Of a DNA stretch of 52,392 bases, positions 33,203 through 42,288 are shown piece after piece. This stretch comes from Synechococcus sp. CCY 0621 (lineage in GTDB: Bacteria > Cyanobacteriota > Cyanobacteriia > PCC-6307 > Cyanobiaceae). The stretch covers positions 1-52,392 of the forward strand of contig NZ_JAFKRH010000052.1 in NCBI RefSeq assembly GCF_019038465.1. Reading direction: 5' to 3'. The notes under the pieces were generated by a model, which was not told where the DNA came from, ran no database searches, and saw only the letters and a program-made list of their open reading frames with translations. The position numbers and the translations under genes were made by a program. Position 1 is the first letter of the stretch; each line of letters opens with the position of its first letter.

Positions 33203-34618
33203 TCAGGTTACCGGCAGGAGACGGTGGGGCAGAACGTCGTAGCGCAGTAGGTCTTCCGGCTGCTCCCGCCGCTGCACCACATCGGCCACGCCGTCATGGA
33301 CGAACACCGCCGCCGGCCTCGGGATACGGTTGTAGTTGGACGCCATCGCGGCGTTGTAGGCCCCGGTGGCGAACACGGCGAGGACGTCGCCGGGGGCGGC
33401 GGCCGGCAGGCGGATGTCGCGCAGCAGCACATCGCCGGACTCGCAATGCTTGCCGGCCACGGTCACCACCTCGGTGGCTTCGGCCAGGGGCCGGTCGGCC
33501 AGCACGGCCGTGTAAAGGGATTGGTACGTGATCGGCCGGGGGTTGTCGCTCATGCCGCCATCCACCGACAGGTAGGTACGCAGGCCGGGGATCTGCTTGC
33601 GGCTACCCACCGTGTAGAGGGTCAGGCCGGCCGTGGCCACCAGGGAGCGGCCGGGTTCGCAGAGCAGCCGCGGCAGTACAAGCTGGCGCTGGTTGCAGGC
33701 CTCCGCGACGGCCCCCGCTACCACCCGCACCCACTCCTGGATGCTCGGGGGGTCATCCGAGCCCACATAACGGATGCCGAGGCCGCCGCCGACATTGAGG
33801 TCGCCGCAGGGGTGGCCCAGGGAACGGGCCAGGACCAGGGCCTCCGCCATCACCGCCGCCAGGTCGCGGTGGGGTTCGAGCTCGAAGATCTGGGAGCCGA
33901 TGTGGGCATGCAGGCCATCCACACGGGCCCAGGCGCAGCCGGCCAGGTGGCGCAGCACGGTCTCCAGCTGGTCGGGGTCGAAGCCGAACTTGCTGTCGAG
34001 GTGACCGGTGCGGATGTACTCGTGGGTGTGGCACTCGATGCCGGGCGTGAAACGCACCAGCACCCGCACCGGCCTGGCCCGCCCGGCCGCCAAGGAGGAG
34101 AGCAGCTCAATGTCGTTCCAGTTGTCGAGCACCACCGTGACGCCGCGGTCGATGGCGAGCTGGAGCTCCTCGGCTGACTTGTTATTGCCATGGAAGACGA
34201 TCCGCTCGGCCGGCATGCCGCCCTGCAGCGCCGTGAGCAGTTCGCCGGCCGAGACGGCATCAAGGCCGAGGCCCTCGGAGGCCACCAGCGCCGTGATCGC
34301 CAGGGAGCTGTTGGCCTTGGAGGCATAGAGGGCCAGCGCGTCGCCCGGGTAGTGGGCGGCCAACGCCTGCCGGTAGGCCCTGCAGGTGGCCCGCAGGGTC
34401 TCCTCGTCGAGCACGTAGAGCGGGGTGCCGTAGGTCTGGGCCAGGTCGGCCAGGGACACCCCGCCCACCTCCAGCCGGCCCAGGGCATCGAGCCGGGCGC
34501 TGAGCGGGGCCAGGTTGCGGTTGGGGCTGAGGCGATCGAGGCCCTGCTCGAACGGCGCCGCTGCTTCCCCGGCGGCAGGGGCGACCGAATCGGTCGCCGG
34601 AGATGCGCTGGTCACCAT
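33203..34618 (-). CDS. lysA: diaminopimelate decarboxylase
   Basis: 471 residues. The PLP lysine is K101 in LYASKANSS. Other family blocks are HGNNKSAEEL, RFTPGIECHTHEYI, GLHAHIGSQI, LNVGGGLGIRY, EPGRSLVATAG, VDGGMSDNPRP, CESGD and the final ATGAYNAAMASNYN. The enzyme removes CO2 from meso-DAP to make lysine in the cytoplasm. The start at MVTSASPATD was chosen over an ATG 29 codons earlier, which would run into the rimI promoter region. First gene of the operon and divergent from rimI, with 56 bases between. Confidence 0.95.
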   Translation of the reverse strand: MVTSASPATDSVAPAAGEAAAPFEQGLDRLSPNRNLAPLSARLDALGRLEVGGVSLADLAQTYGTPLYVLDEETLRATCRAYRQALAAHYPGDALALYASKANSSLAITALVASEGLGLDAVSAGELLTALQGGMPAERIVFHGNNKSAEELQLAIDRGVTVVLDNWNDIELLSSLAAGRARPVRVLVRFTPGIECHTHEYIRTGHLDSKFGFDPDQLETVLRHLAGCAWARVDGLHAHIGSQIFELEPHRDLAAVMAEALVLARSLGHPCGDLNVGGGLGIRYVGSDDPPSIQEWVRVVAGAVAEACNQRQLVLPRLLCEPGRSLVATAGLTLYTVGSRKQIPGLRTYLSVDGGMSDNPRPITYQSLYTAVLADRPLAEATEVVTVAGKHCESGDVLLRDIRLPAAAPGDVLAVFATGAYNAAMASNYNRIPRPAAVFVHDGVADVVQRREQPEDLLRYDVLPHRLLPVT

Positions 34619-34674
34619 GACGGCCTGCCCGGGGAAGAGTTCAAGATGTCTGATCGTAAGGATCTCCGCGCCCT

Positions 34675-35145
34675 GTGGCTGTGCCGTCCCCGTCACCGCT
34701 GCCAACCCCGACCCTGATCCAGCTGGCCGCGAAGCACGCTGGTGCCTGCCTGGAGCTGGATCGGGCCGCCCTCGGCGGCATCTGGAGCCTGGCCCAGTGG
34801 CAGCGGGAGCTGGAGGAGAAGGCCAGGCCAGGGCTGGGATTGCGCCAGGGGCAGGAGCTGCTGGCCATGGCCTGCGGCTGGCTGGTGGTCGACGAGCTCC
34901 ACATCACTCTGGTGGCGGTGGCCCCTGGCCACCGACGCCTGGGACTGGGGAGCCGGATCCTTCAGGAGCTGATGCAGGCCGGGCGGCGCAGCGGTGCTAC
35001 CAGGGCCACCCTGGAGGTGTCGGCGACGAACGGCCCTGGAAAGGGGCTGTATGAGGCCCTGGGGTTCCGCACCGCCGGCATCCGTCGTGGTTACTACCGC
35101 AGTGGCGACGATGCCCTGATCCAATGGGTCAACCTGAAGACGTGA
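34675..35145 (+). CDS. rimI: ribosomal S18 alanine N-acetyltransferase (RimI)
   Basis: 156 residues. GNAT fold: WSLAQWQRELE near 40, VVDELHITLVAVAPGHRRLGLGSRIL with the acetyl-CoA loop HRRLGLGS, then LEVSATNGPGKGLYEALGF and the RimI end GIRRGYYRSGDDALIQW. It acetylates the N-terminal alanine of ribosomal protein S18; in cyanobacteria it may act on wider targets. The start codon is GTG (two GTGs in frame near 34,675 and 34,681), so the exact N-terminus is uncertain. Confidence 0.9.
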   Translation: MAVPSPSPLPTPTLIQLAAKHAGACLELDRAALGGIWSLAQWQRELEEKARPGLGLRQGQELLAMACGWLVVDELHITLVAVAPGHRRLGLGSRILQELMQAGRRSGATRATLEVSATNGPGKGLYEALGFRTAGIRRGYYRSGDDALIQWVNLKT

Positions 35146-35322
35146 AAGGGTGCGGATAACCGTAGATATCTATACCTACATCCCACAAATCTGGACGTGT
35201 TGTTTGTTTTCAGCCAGCTCTGAGCGCCTGCGGCGCAGCGCTTTGGCCTGAGAGTGTCCCTGCGCTCCCACGCAGCCCTTCAATCCTGATAGGTTAGTTG
35301 CACTTGCATCAGGTCCCGCCCC

Positions 35323-37884
35323 ATGTTCGAGCGGTTTACCGAGAAGGCCATCAAGGTGATCATGCTGGCCCAGGAAGAGGCCCGCCGCCTCGGCCACAAC
35401 TTCGTCGGCACCGAGCAGATCCTGCTGGGCCTGATCGGCGAAGGCACCGGTGTCGCCGCCAAGGTCCTCAAGTCGATGGGGGTCAACCTCAAGGACGCCC
35501 GGGTCGAGGTCGAAAAGATCATCGGCCGCGGTTCCGGCTTCGTTGCCGTCGAGATCCCTTTCACCCCACGGGCCAAGCGGGTGCTGGAACTTTCCCTTGA
35601 GGAAGCCCGCCAGCTCGGCCACAACTACATCGGCACCGAGCACCTCCTGCTCGGGCTCATCCGCGAGGGCGAGGGCGTCGCCGCCCGCGTGCTCGAAAAC
35701 CTCGGCGTCGACCTGGCCAAGGTCCGCACCCAGGTGATCCGCATGCTGGGCGAGACGGCCGAAGTGGCGTCCGGCAGCTCGGGCAAGGGATCCACCAAGA
35801 CCCCCACCCTCGATGAATTCGGCAGCAATCTCACCCAGATGGCCGCCGAGGCCAAGCTCGACCCGGTCGTGGGCCGCCACAACGAGATCGATCGGGTGAT
35901 CCAGATCCTGGGTCGCCGCACCAAGAACAACCCCGTTCTGATCGGCGAGCCCGGCGTCGGCAAGACCGCCATCGCCGAAGGCCTGGCCCAGCGCATCACC
36001 CAGGGCGAGATCCCCGACATCCTTGAGGACAAGCGGGTCCTCACCCTCGACATCGGCCTGCTGGTGGCCGGCACCAAGTACCGCGGTGAGTTCGAGGAGC
36101 GCCTCAAGAAGATCATGGAGGAAATCCGCTCCGCCGGGAACGTGATCCTGGTGATCGACGAGGTGCACACCCTGATCGGTGCCGGCGCTGCCGAGGGCGC
36201 CATCGATGCCGCCAACATCCTCAAGCCCGCCCTGGCCAGGGGCGAGCTGCAGTGCATCGGCGCCACCACCCTCGATGAGTACCGCAAGCACATTGAGCGC
36301 GATGCCGCCCTCGAGCGCCGCTTCCAGCCGGTGATGGTGGGCGAGCCCTCCGTCGTCGACACCATCGAGATCCTCAAGGGTCTGCGCGAGCGCTACGAGC
36401 AGCACCACCGCCTCAAGATCAGCGATGAGGCGCTCGTTGCCGCCGCCACCCTGGGCGACCGCTACATCAGCGACCGCTTCCTGCCCGACAAGGCCATCGA
36501 CCTGATCGACGAGGCCGGCAGCCGGGTGCGGCTGCTCAATTCCAAGCTGCCCCCGGCGGCCAAGGAGGTCGACAAGCAGCTGCGTGGGGTGCAGAAGGAG
36601 AAGGAGGACGCCGTCCGCCAGCAGGACTTCACCAAGGCCGGTGAACTGCGCGACAAGGAAGTGGAACTGCGCGACCAGATCCGCTCGATCCTCCAGGCCC
36701 GCCGCGACGACGAACCCGCCGCCGCCGCCCCTGCCGTTGCCGAAGCGCAAGGATCCTCTTTTGCCGGTATTGCTCCCGCCGATGACGGTGGCACCGATGA
36801 AAGCCGTGCCCCCCTGGTCACCGAGGAGGACATCGCCCAGATCGTCGCCTCCTGGACCGGTGTGCCCGTGCAGAAGCTCACCGAGAGCGAGTCGGTGAAG
36901 CTGCTCAACATGGAGGAGACCCTCCACCAGCGCCTGATCGGCCAGGACGAGGCTGTCAAAGCCGTGTCCCGGGCCATCCGCCGGGCCCGCGTCGGTCTGA
37001 AGAACCCCAACCGCCCCATCGCCAGCTTCATCTTCTCCGGCCCCACCGGTGTCGGCAAGACGGAACTCACCAAGGCCCTGGCGGCCTATTTCTTCGGCAG
37101 CGAAGACGCCATGATCCGCCTGGACATGAGCGAATTCATGGAGCGCCACACCGTCAGCAAGCTGATCGGTTCGCCTCCTGGCTACGTGGGCTTCAACGAG
37201 GGCGGCCAGCTCACCGAGGCCGTACGCCGCCGTCCCTACACCGTGGTGCTGTTCGACGAGATCGAGAAGGCCCACCCCGATGTGTTCAACCTCCTGCTGC
37301 AACTGCTGGAGGATGGCCGGCTCACCGACTCCAAGGGTCGGACGGTCGACTTCAAGAACACCCTGATCATCATGACCTCGAACATCGGTTCGAAGGTGAT
37401 CGAGAAGGGCGGCGGTGGCCTCGGCTTCGAATTCGGCGGTGGCGATGTGGAGGAAACCCAGTACAACCGCATCCGTTCGCTCGTCAACGAGGAACTCAAG
37501 CAGTACTTCCGCCCCGAGTTCCTCAACCGTCTGGACGAGATCATCGTCTTCCGTCAGCTCACCCGCGACGAGGTCAAGTTGATCGCCGAGATCATGCTGC
37601 GGGAGGTCTTCGCCCGCATGCAGGACAAGGGGATCAACATGTCCGTCACCGAGGCCTTCAAGGAGCGTCTCGTCGAAGAGGGCTACAACCCCAGCTACGG
37701 TGCCCGGCCCCTGCGTCGTGCGGTGATGCGTCTGCTCGAGGATTCGCTGGCCGAGGAATTCCTCTCCGGCCGGATCGGCGAAGGCGACGCCTGTCTGGTG
37801 GATGTCGATGACGACAAGCAGGTGGTGATCCGCAAGCAGTCGATCACCCCTCCGTTGCCGGAGCTGGCCGGCGCCAGCGCCTGA
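35323..37884 (+). CDS. clpC: ClpC AAA+ chaperone/protease subunit
   Basis: 853 residues. It has an N-domain with two Clp repeats (1-145), then D1 with Walker A GEPGVGKT (208-215) and a middle region with a UVR-like segment (about 415-455, [20 protein letters not shown]). D2 follows, with Walker A GPTGVGKT (573-580), [10 protein letters not shown] and [11 protein letters not shown]. It unfolds proteins for ClpP and, in cyanobacteria, acts with NblA in phycobilisome breakdown, being an essential Hsp100. Complete length. Preceded by a 177-base leader with A/T-rich patches. Confidence 0.98.
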   Translation: MFERFTEKAIKVIMLAQEEARRLGHNFVGTEQILLGLIGEGTGVAAKVLKSMGVNLKDARVEVEKIIGRGSGFVAVEIPFTPRAKRVLELSLEEARQLGHNYIGTEHLLLGLIREGEGVAARVLENLGVDLAKVRTQVIRMLGETAEVASGSSGKGSTKTPTLDEFGSNLTQMAAEAKLDPVVGRHNEIDRVIQILGRRTKNNPVLIGEPGVGKTAIAEGLAQRITQGEIPDILEDKRVLTLDIGLLVAGTKYRGEFEERLKKIMEEIRSAGNVILVIDEVHTLIGAGAAEGAIDAANILKPALARGELQCIGATTLDEYRKHIERDAALERRFQPVMVGEPSVVDTIEILKGLRERYEQHHRLKISDEALVAAATLGDRYISDRFLPDKAIDLIDEAGSRVRLLNSKLPPAAKEVDKQLRGVQKEKEDAVRQQDFTKAGELRDKEVELRDQIRSILQARRDDEPAAAAPAVAEAQGSSFAGIAPADDGGTDESRAPLVTEEDIAQIVASWTGVPVQKLTESESVKLLNMEETLHQRLIGQDEAVKAVSRAIRRARVGLKNPNRPIASFIFSGPTGVGKTELTKALAAYFFGSEDAMIRLDMSEFMERHTVSKLIGSPPGYVGFNEGGQLTEAVRRRPYTVVLFDEIEKAHPDVFNLLLQLLEDGRLTDSKGRTVDFKNTLIIMTSNIGSKVIEKGGGGLGFEFGGGDVEETQYNRIRSLVNEELKQYFRPEFLNRLDEIIVFRQLTRDEVKLIAEIMLREVFARMQDKGINMSVTEAFKERLVEEGYNPSYGARPLRRAVMRLLEDSLAEEFLSGRIGEGDACLVDVDDDKQVVIRKQSITPPLPELAGASA

Positions 37885-37902
37885 GTCGTCGCGACGCCGT
37901 AC

Positions 37903-37938
37903 GGCCGACTTCTACATTTCAGTGATCAGACGTCGGCC
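37903..37938 (+). promoter_or_regulatory. hairpin just before the GldA-like start codon
   Basis: GGCCGAC (37,903-37,909) can pair with GTCGGCC (37,932-37,938), the last base touching the ATG at 37,939. Seven G/C-rich pairs with a 22-base loop would cover the ribosome-binding region. It could terminate clpC transcripts or regulate translation of the next gene. No T-run follows. Confidence 0.35.
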
Positions 37939-39042
37939 ATGACGGATTCCCTGCAGACCCATGCCATCGCTCCGGCCCTGGTGCTGCGTGGCCAAGGCGC
38001 CTGGCCGCAGGCTCTGCCTCGCCTTGTGGCCCTGGGTCAGCGTCCCTTCCTGTTGGGGCGCAGCGCTTCCACCTATGGCCTGCGTCAACAGCTGCTGGTT
38101 GATCTGGAGCGGGCCGGTGCCAGCCCGGTGGCCAGCCAGGGGTTCCGCGACTGCTGCGACGAAGACCTGGTGCCCCTGGCCGAACACGCCCGCACTGCCG
38201 GCTGTGATGCCCTGATCGCCGCCGGTGGCGGCAAGGTGCTGGATGCGGGCAAGCTGCTGGCCCACCGCCTTGGCCTGCCTTGCATCACGGTGCCCACCAG
38301 CGCCGCCACCTGTGCCGGCTGGACGGCCCTGGCCAACGTGTACACCCCGGAAGGGGCCTTCCTGGGCGATGTCGCCCTCGCGCGCTGCCCGGACCTGCTC
38401 GTCTTCGACCACCACCTGGTGCGGCAGGCTCCGGCGCGCACCCTGGCCAGCGGCATCGCCGATGCGGTGGCCAAGTGGTACGAGGCCTCGGTGAGCAGCG
38501 GCTCCAGTGGTGATGGCCTGGTGCAGCAGGCGGTTCAGATGTCCCGCCTGCTGCGGGATCTGCTGCTGCTGGAGGGGGAAGCCGCCCTGGCCGACCCGAA
38601 CAGCGAGGCCTGGGTACGGGTGGCCGAGGGCTGTGCCCTCACCGCCGGGCTGATCGGCGGCATCGGCGGCGCCCGTTGCCGCACCGTGGCCGCCCATGCC
38701 GTCCACAACGGTCTCACCCAGCTCGCCGCCACCCACGGCCAGCTCCATGGCGAGAAGGTGGGCTTCGGGGTGTTGGTCCAGCTGTGGCTGGAGGAGCAGC
38801 TGGCCGGCAATCGGCTGGCGGCCCAGGCCCGTCGCCAGTTGCTCCCCTTCTTCCGCCGGTTGGGGCTGCCCACCGATCTCGAGGCTCTTGGGCTTGGCGG
38901 TGCCACCCTCGAGGAACTGCGTCAGGTCTGCCGCTTCGCCTGCCGCGAGGGCTCCGACCTGCACCACCTGCCCTTCGCGGTGGCCCCGGAAGACCTTCTG
39001 GCCGCCATGGTGGGCGCCACCGCCGACCGGCAGCAGGCGTGA
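37939..39042 (+). CDS. GldA-like iron-containing alcohol dehydrogenase
   Basis: 367 residues of the glycerol dehydrogenase type. A Rossmann-like part has AAGGGKVLDAGK (about 93-104), TVPTSAATCAGWTALANVY and SGIADAVAKWYEA (metal aspartate). The metal histidines are in AAHAVHNGLTQL and HGQLHGEKVGFG. The enzyme likely oxidises a polyol or related alcohol with NAD. Cyanobacterial members flank clpC widely, with unknown substrate. The stop overlaps the GTG start of the next gene. Confidence 0.85.
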   Translation: MTDSLQTHAIAPALVLRGQGAWPQALPRLVALGQRPFLLGRSASTYGLRQQLLVDLERAGASPVASQGFRDCCDEDLVPLAEHARTAGCDALIAAGGGKVLDAGKLLAHRLGLPCITVPTSAATCAGWTALANVYTPEGAFLGDVALARCPDLLVFDHHLVRQAPARTLASGIADAVAKWYEASVSSGSSGDGLVQQAVQMSRLLRDLLLLEGEAALADPNSEAWVRVAEGCALTAGLIGGIGGARCRTVAAHAVHNGLTQLAATHGQLHGEKVGFGVLVQLWLEEQLAGNRLAAQARRQLLPFFRRLGLPTDLEALGLGGATLEELRQVCRFACREGSDLHHLPFAVAPEDLLAAMVGATADRQQA

Positions 39043-39935
39043 GCGCCAGCCTCGTCAGCGCGCCCACTGGCCGTGAGCTGGTCAGCGCCGCCGCCGACTC
39101 CCTGCTCGACCCGTTGGGCCGCGCTCTGGCGGGCCAGGTGCAGTGGTGGGAGCTGCCCGGGCACCCCGAGCGCTGGCCGGTGGCGGTGCTGGGGGAAGGG
39201 CCGCCCCTGCTGCTGCTGCACGGTTTCGACAGTTCCTTCCTGGAGTTCCGTCGCCTGGCTCCCCTGCTGGCCACGCGTCACCGGCTGCTGATCCCCGACC
39301 TGCATGGCTTCGGCTTCTGCCCCAGGCCCGCCGAGCGCGATTACACCCCCGAGGCTGTGCTGCAGCACCTGGAGGCCTTGCTGGAGGCGTTCGATCGCCA
39401 GGGGCTTGCCGCGGAGCAGAGGCTGGGCCTGATCGGCGCCTCCATGGGCGGCGCGGTGGCGGTGGCCCTGGCCCGGCGCCAGCCCGGGCGCTTCGAGCGG
39501 TTGCTGCTGCTGGCCCCGGCCGGACTCACCGGCCGCCCCATGCCCCTGCCGCCCCTGCTGGATGGGCTGGGGGTGCGCTTCCTGGCCCTGCCGAAGGTGC
39601 GCGGCGGCCTTTGTCGCAGCGCCTTTGCCGACCCCGATCGGGATGTGGGGCCGGCGGAGCTGGAGATCGCCTCGCTGCACCTCAGGGCGCCGGGCTGGGC
39701 GGAGGCCTTGCGACGCTTCGCCCGCAGTGGCGGCTTCGCCGGCTGCGGCGCGCCCCTGCCTCCCCAGCCGCTGGCGGTGCTCTGGGGCGCCGACGACCGG
39801 ATCCTGCGCGCGCCGCAGAAACAAGCCGCCCAGGCCCTGCTGGGCTCCCGCATCACCGAGCTGGCGGCCTGCGGCCACCTGCCCCACATCGACCAACCCG
39901 AACGGGTTGCTGCCGCCTGGCGGGCCGGGGCCTGA
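39039..39935 (+). CDS. alpha/beta hydrolase
   Basis: 298 residues, with GTG start overlapping the previous TGA (GTGA). Triad elements: oxyanion loop LLLHGFDSSFLEFR, nucleophile GASMGGAVAVALA, acid in VLWGADDRIL and histidine in CGHLPHIDQPERVA. The lid region has GRPMPLPPLL. It resembles cyanobacterial hydrolases of the haloperoxidase/proline-iminopeptidase type. The substrate cannot be told from sequence. It is coupled to the GldA-like gene. Confidence 0.85.
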   Translation: MSASLVSAPTGRELVSAAADSLLDPLGRALAGQVQWWELPGHPERWPVAVLGEGPPLLLLHGFDSSFLEFRRLAPLLATRHRLLIPDLHGFGFCPRPAERDYTPEAVLQHLEALLEAFDRQGLAAEQRLGLIGASMGGAVAVALARRQPGRFERLLLLAPAGLTGRPMPLPPLLDGLGVRFLALPKVRGGLCRSAFADPDRDVGPAELEIASLHLRAPGWAEALRRFARSGGFAGCGAPLPPQPLAVLWGADDRILRAPQKQAAQALLGSRITELAACGHLPHIDQPERVAAAWRAGA

Positions 39936-39984
39936 ACCGGCCATCCTGGAAGTCCCGGCCCTGCGCCTCGCTCCCCACCTCCCC

Positions 39985-40446
39985 ATGACCCCGTCCTTGC
40001 CGCGCCATGTGACCGCGTTGCTGCTCGTCCTGCTGATGGGGTTGGCGGGGCTGGGCCTCCCGAACCCCGCCCAGGCCTCACTGCTGCATCTGGAGGGGCC
40101 GGTGCCCGAGGAGCTCGGGGTGCACGGCGGTTCGCTTTCCCCCTGTGCGGCGCCGGCCCACTGCGCCAGGGTCGACTGGCGCATCAGCGATCCGGCGGCG
40201 GCCCTGAGCGCGCTGGTGCCCGTTCTGGAAACCACTGAGGGGGTGCGGATCCTCGAGCGCGACGGTGCCTACCTGCATGCCACCGCCACCAGCCGGCTGT
40301 TCGGCTTCGTGGACGACCTGGAACTGCAGGCCCTGCCCTCCGCCGGTGTGCTGCAGGCCCGCTCCAGCTCGCGGCTGGGGGATTCCGATCTGGGCGTCAA
40401 CGCCCGTCGGCTGGAGTCGCTGCGGCAGGAACTGCCTGACAGCTGA
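39985..40446 (+). CDS. exported DUF1499 protein
   Basis: 153 residues. A signal peptide (hydrophobic 9-27, ending AQAS) precedes a DUF1499 domain: CAAPAHCARVDW, LVPVLETTEGVRILERDGAYLHATATSRLFGFVDDLEL (as two family blocks) and LQARSSSRLGDSDLGVNARR. The family is common in plants and cyanobacteria, with thylakoid lumen relatives, and its function is unknown. The 3' end overlaps that of the converging FAD-MliC gene by 50 bases. Confidence 0.85.
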   Translation: MTPSLPRHVTALLLVLLMGLAGLGLPNPAQASLLHLEGPVPEELGVHGGSLSPCAAPAHCARVDWRISDPAAALSALVPVLETTEGVRILERDGAYLHATATSRLFGFVDDLELQALPSAGVLQARSSSRLGDSDLGVNARRLESLRQELPDS

Positions 40447-41938
40447 ACTGTTCGATGGCCCCCCGGCGGTGCAGGAAGCGGGGCTGCTGCGGATCCTCGA
40501 GGCTCCACCACCAGAGCCCGTCGGTGTAGCTGGGCGGACCGGCATTGTTGGTGCGCGGCAGCTGCAGACGTAAGTCGCGCCACTCCAGCAGCACCGTGGC
40601 GCCTGGCACCGTGCCAGCGGCGCTGTTGGGGATGCCCGGGGCATCCACCGCCCCGTTGTCGCTGGTTGCCAGCAGCAGGTCGCCGTCACAGCGGTAGGGG
40701 ACCGCCTCGGCTGCCGCTGCCATGGCCGGCCCCGCCAGGGCGAGGCAGAGCAGCAGCAGGGCCAGCAGCCGGCCCGCCAGGGCCTGGGCACTGCGCAGGG
40801 CACCCTCGATGCGTCCGAAGCCCTGTCCATCGATGAAGTCACCGCAAAAGGCCACCCGGCTGGCGGGACAGACCATGGCGGCGGGGGGAAGGCCGGGGGT
40901 GACGGGGAAGGCGGCCCCCCAGCGCATCAGCTGGCGCTGGGCCACCCCCGCCAGGGCGTCACCGCCGCTGGGCCGCTGCCCGAGCCAGGGCTCCAGGGCG
41001 CCGGCGACGGCCCCCTCCAGGGCCTCCATCGCCAGGGCGTCGTTGGCCGTCGTGGCGTCCGGCACGCCATGGGCCACGACGCCGCAGCGGCCATCGGCCA
41101 GGGGCTGGATCGACAGCCGCCGCAGCCCCCAGCGCCGCTGGGCCTGGCTGTCAAAGCTGAGCAGTCGGAAGGGCAGGGCCAGCCATCGGGCCGCCGCGGC
41201 GGGCTCGATCGTGAGCATCAGGTTGGTGCGGGTCTCCATCTCCATGCTGGCGAGGGCGGCGAGGGCCGCCTCCAGCGCTCCATCGCCCAGGCCCTCTGCC
41301 GCCCGCTGCAGCGGCAGCTCCGACCAGCCGAACCGCTCCATGGCGCGGGGATGGGCCAGCAGGGTGCCGCTGAGCACCAGCCAGTCGGCCTCGCCCAGCA
41401 CCGCCCCGTTGGCGTCTGCCAGCTGCCAGCCCCCTTCGGGGCGAACCTCCAGGTGGCGCACCAGGGTGCCGTAGTGGCCCATGGGGCTGGGCACCCCCTG
41501 GGCCTGGGCCAGGGCCAGCAGGCCACGGCAGAGGTCGTCCATGCCCTGGAGGCCCCGGTACAAAACACCGCGCAGCAGGGGATCGGCCTCGGCTGGCCCC
41601 AGGGTCCCGTTGGTCTGCAGTTCCGCCGCCGGCTCCCGCCAGGGCACGATCCAGCCCCCCGACCGCAGGGGCGCCACCAGTTCCGGTTCGGGGCCCTCCA
41701 GCAGGTTGAGCAGGGGTGCTCCGTGGTCGAGCTGCCAAGCGGCGTCCTGGCGGGAACGACGGGTGGCGGCCCGACCTCCGGGACCCCGACCCGCCTCCCA
41801 CAGGTCGATCGGGCCGCCCCAGCCACCGCGCCGCAGCCCGGCTGCCAGGGCACAACCGGCCACCCCGGCGCCGATCACCGCGAGTGATGGCGCGCTAGGC
41901 CGCCGTGACTGGCCAGACTCAGCTGAGGATCCAGCCAT
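40397..41938 (-). CDS. FAD oxidoreductase fused to exported MliC-like domain
   Basis: 513 residues. Residues 1-~386 are a renalase-like FAD/NAD(P)-binding amine oxidase fold: VIGAGVAGCALAAG (21-34), DHGAPLLNLL, LVLSGTLLAHPRAM, and the end CGDFIDGQGFGRIEGAL. It continues, without stop or start codon, into a hydrophobic segment (about 387-404, LLALLLLCLALAGPAMA) and a 105-residue domain with PYRCDGDLLLA, VLLEWRDL, SYTDGLWWWSL and FSC, resembling MliC-type lysozyme inhibitors. The FAD part should stay cytoplasmic with the C-terminal domain across the membrane. No ATG, GTG or TTG start exists at the join. The start MAGSSAESGQ lies six bases from a divergent gene. Confidence 0.75.
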   Translation of the reverse strand: MAGSSAESGQSRRPSAPSLAVIGAGVAGCALAAGLRRGGWGGPIDLWEAGRGPGGRAATRRSRQDAAWQLDHGAPLLNLLEGPEPELVAPLRSGGWIVPWREPAAELQTNGTLGPAEADPLLRGVLYRGLQGMDDLCRGLLALAQAQGVPSPMGHYGTLVRHLEVRPEGGWQLADANGAVLGEADWLVLSGTLLAHPRAMERFGWSELPLQRAAEGLGDGALEAALAALASMEMETRTNLMLTIEPAAAARWLALPFRLLSFDSQAQRRWGLRRLSIQPLADGRCGVVAHGVPDATTANDALAMEALEGAVAGALEPWLGQRPSGGDALAGVAQRQLMRWGAAFPVTPGLPPAAMVCPASRVAFCGDFIDGQGFGRIEGALRSAQALAGRLLALLLLCLALAGPAMAAAAEAVPYRCDGDLLLATSDNGAVDAPGIPNSAAGTVPGATVLLEWRDLRLQLPRTNNAGPPSYTDGLWWWSLEDPQQPRFLHRRGAIEQFSCQAVPAAATPADGR

Positions 41939-41944
41939 GCCCTG

Positions 41945-42256
41945 ATGACGATGACACCTGAAGACAAGACAATCCTGGCCGGGTCCGCCCCCTGGCTGGG
42001 GGCCCTGCTCAATGTCGTGCCTGGCCTGGGCACCGGCTACATCTACCAGCGCCGCTGGCGGGCCTACTGGATCACCTCGGCCCTGGCCACGGCCTGGTTC
42101 CTGCTGGGCGCTGTTCTCGGCGGAGCCGCCACCGCCACGGACCTGACGGCGCCCGACCCCCGCAACCAGCTGATCGGCCTGGGGGGATTGCTGCTGCTGG
42201 CGGCACTGACGGCTGCGGAGGCCTTCCGCGAGGCGCGCCGGGCCCGGATGGAATGA
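41945..42256 (+). CDS. small two-helix membrane protein
   Basis: 103 residues (or 101 from the second ATG). Two membrane helices (about 35-57 and 72-90) follow an N-terminal stretch APWLGALLNVVPGLGTGYIYQRRW (quoted GALLNVVPGLGTGYIYQR), which is typical of cyanobacterial small membrane proteins related to the TM2 group. The basic C-terminus is REARRARME. It diverges from the FAD gene with six bases between starts, so both promoters must overlap coding sequence. Confidence 0.6.
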   Translation: MTMTPEDKTILAGSAPWLGALLNVVPGLGTGYIYQRRWRAYWITSALATAWFLLGAVLGGAATATDLTAPDPRNQLIGLGGLLLLAALTAAEAFREARRARME

Positions 42257-42288
42257 GAATCTGAGGAGTCCTGTGCGCCTGCTGGCGG

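Noticed and set aside
35176-37302. 708-codon open frame antisense to clpC
   Set aside because: It is the mirror of ClpC codon bias; the product is a low-complexity Leu/Gly/Asp-rich chain with no domain, while the sense strand encodes a complete ClpC.
40721-40780. Separate gene for the MliC-like domain starting within the FAD gene
   Set aside because: The only ATG is at the end of the hydrophobic segment, and there is no GTG or TTG before it, so a signal-peptide-bearing separate protein has no normal start codon.
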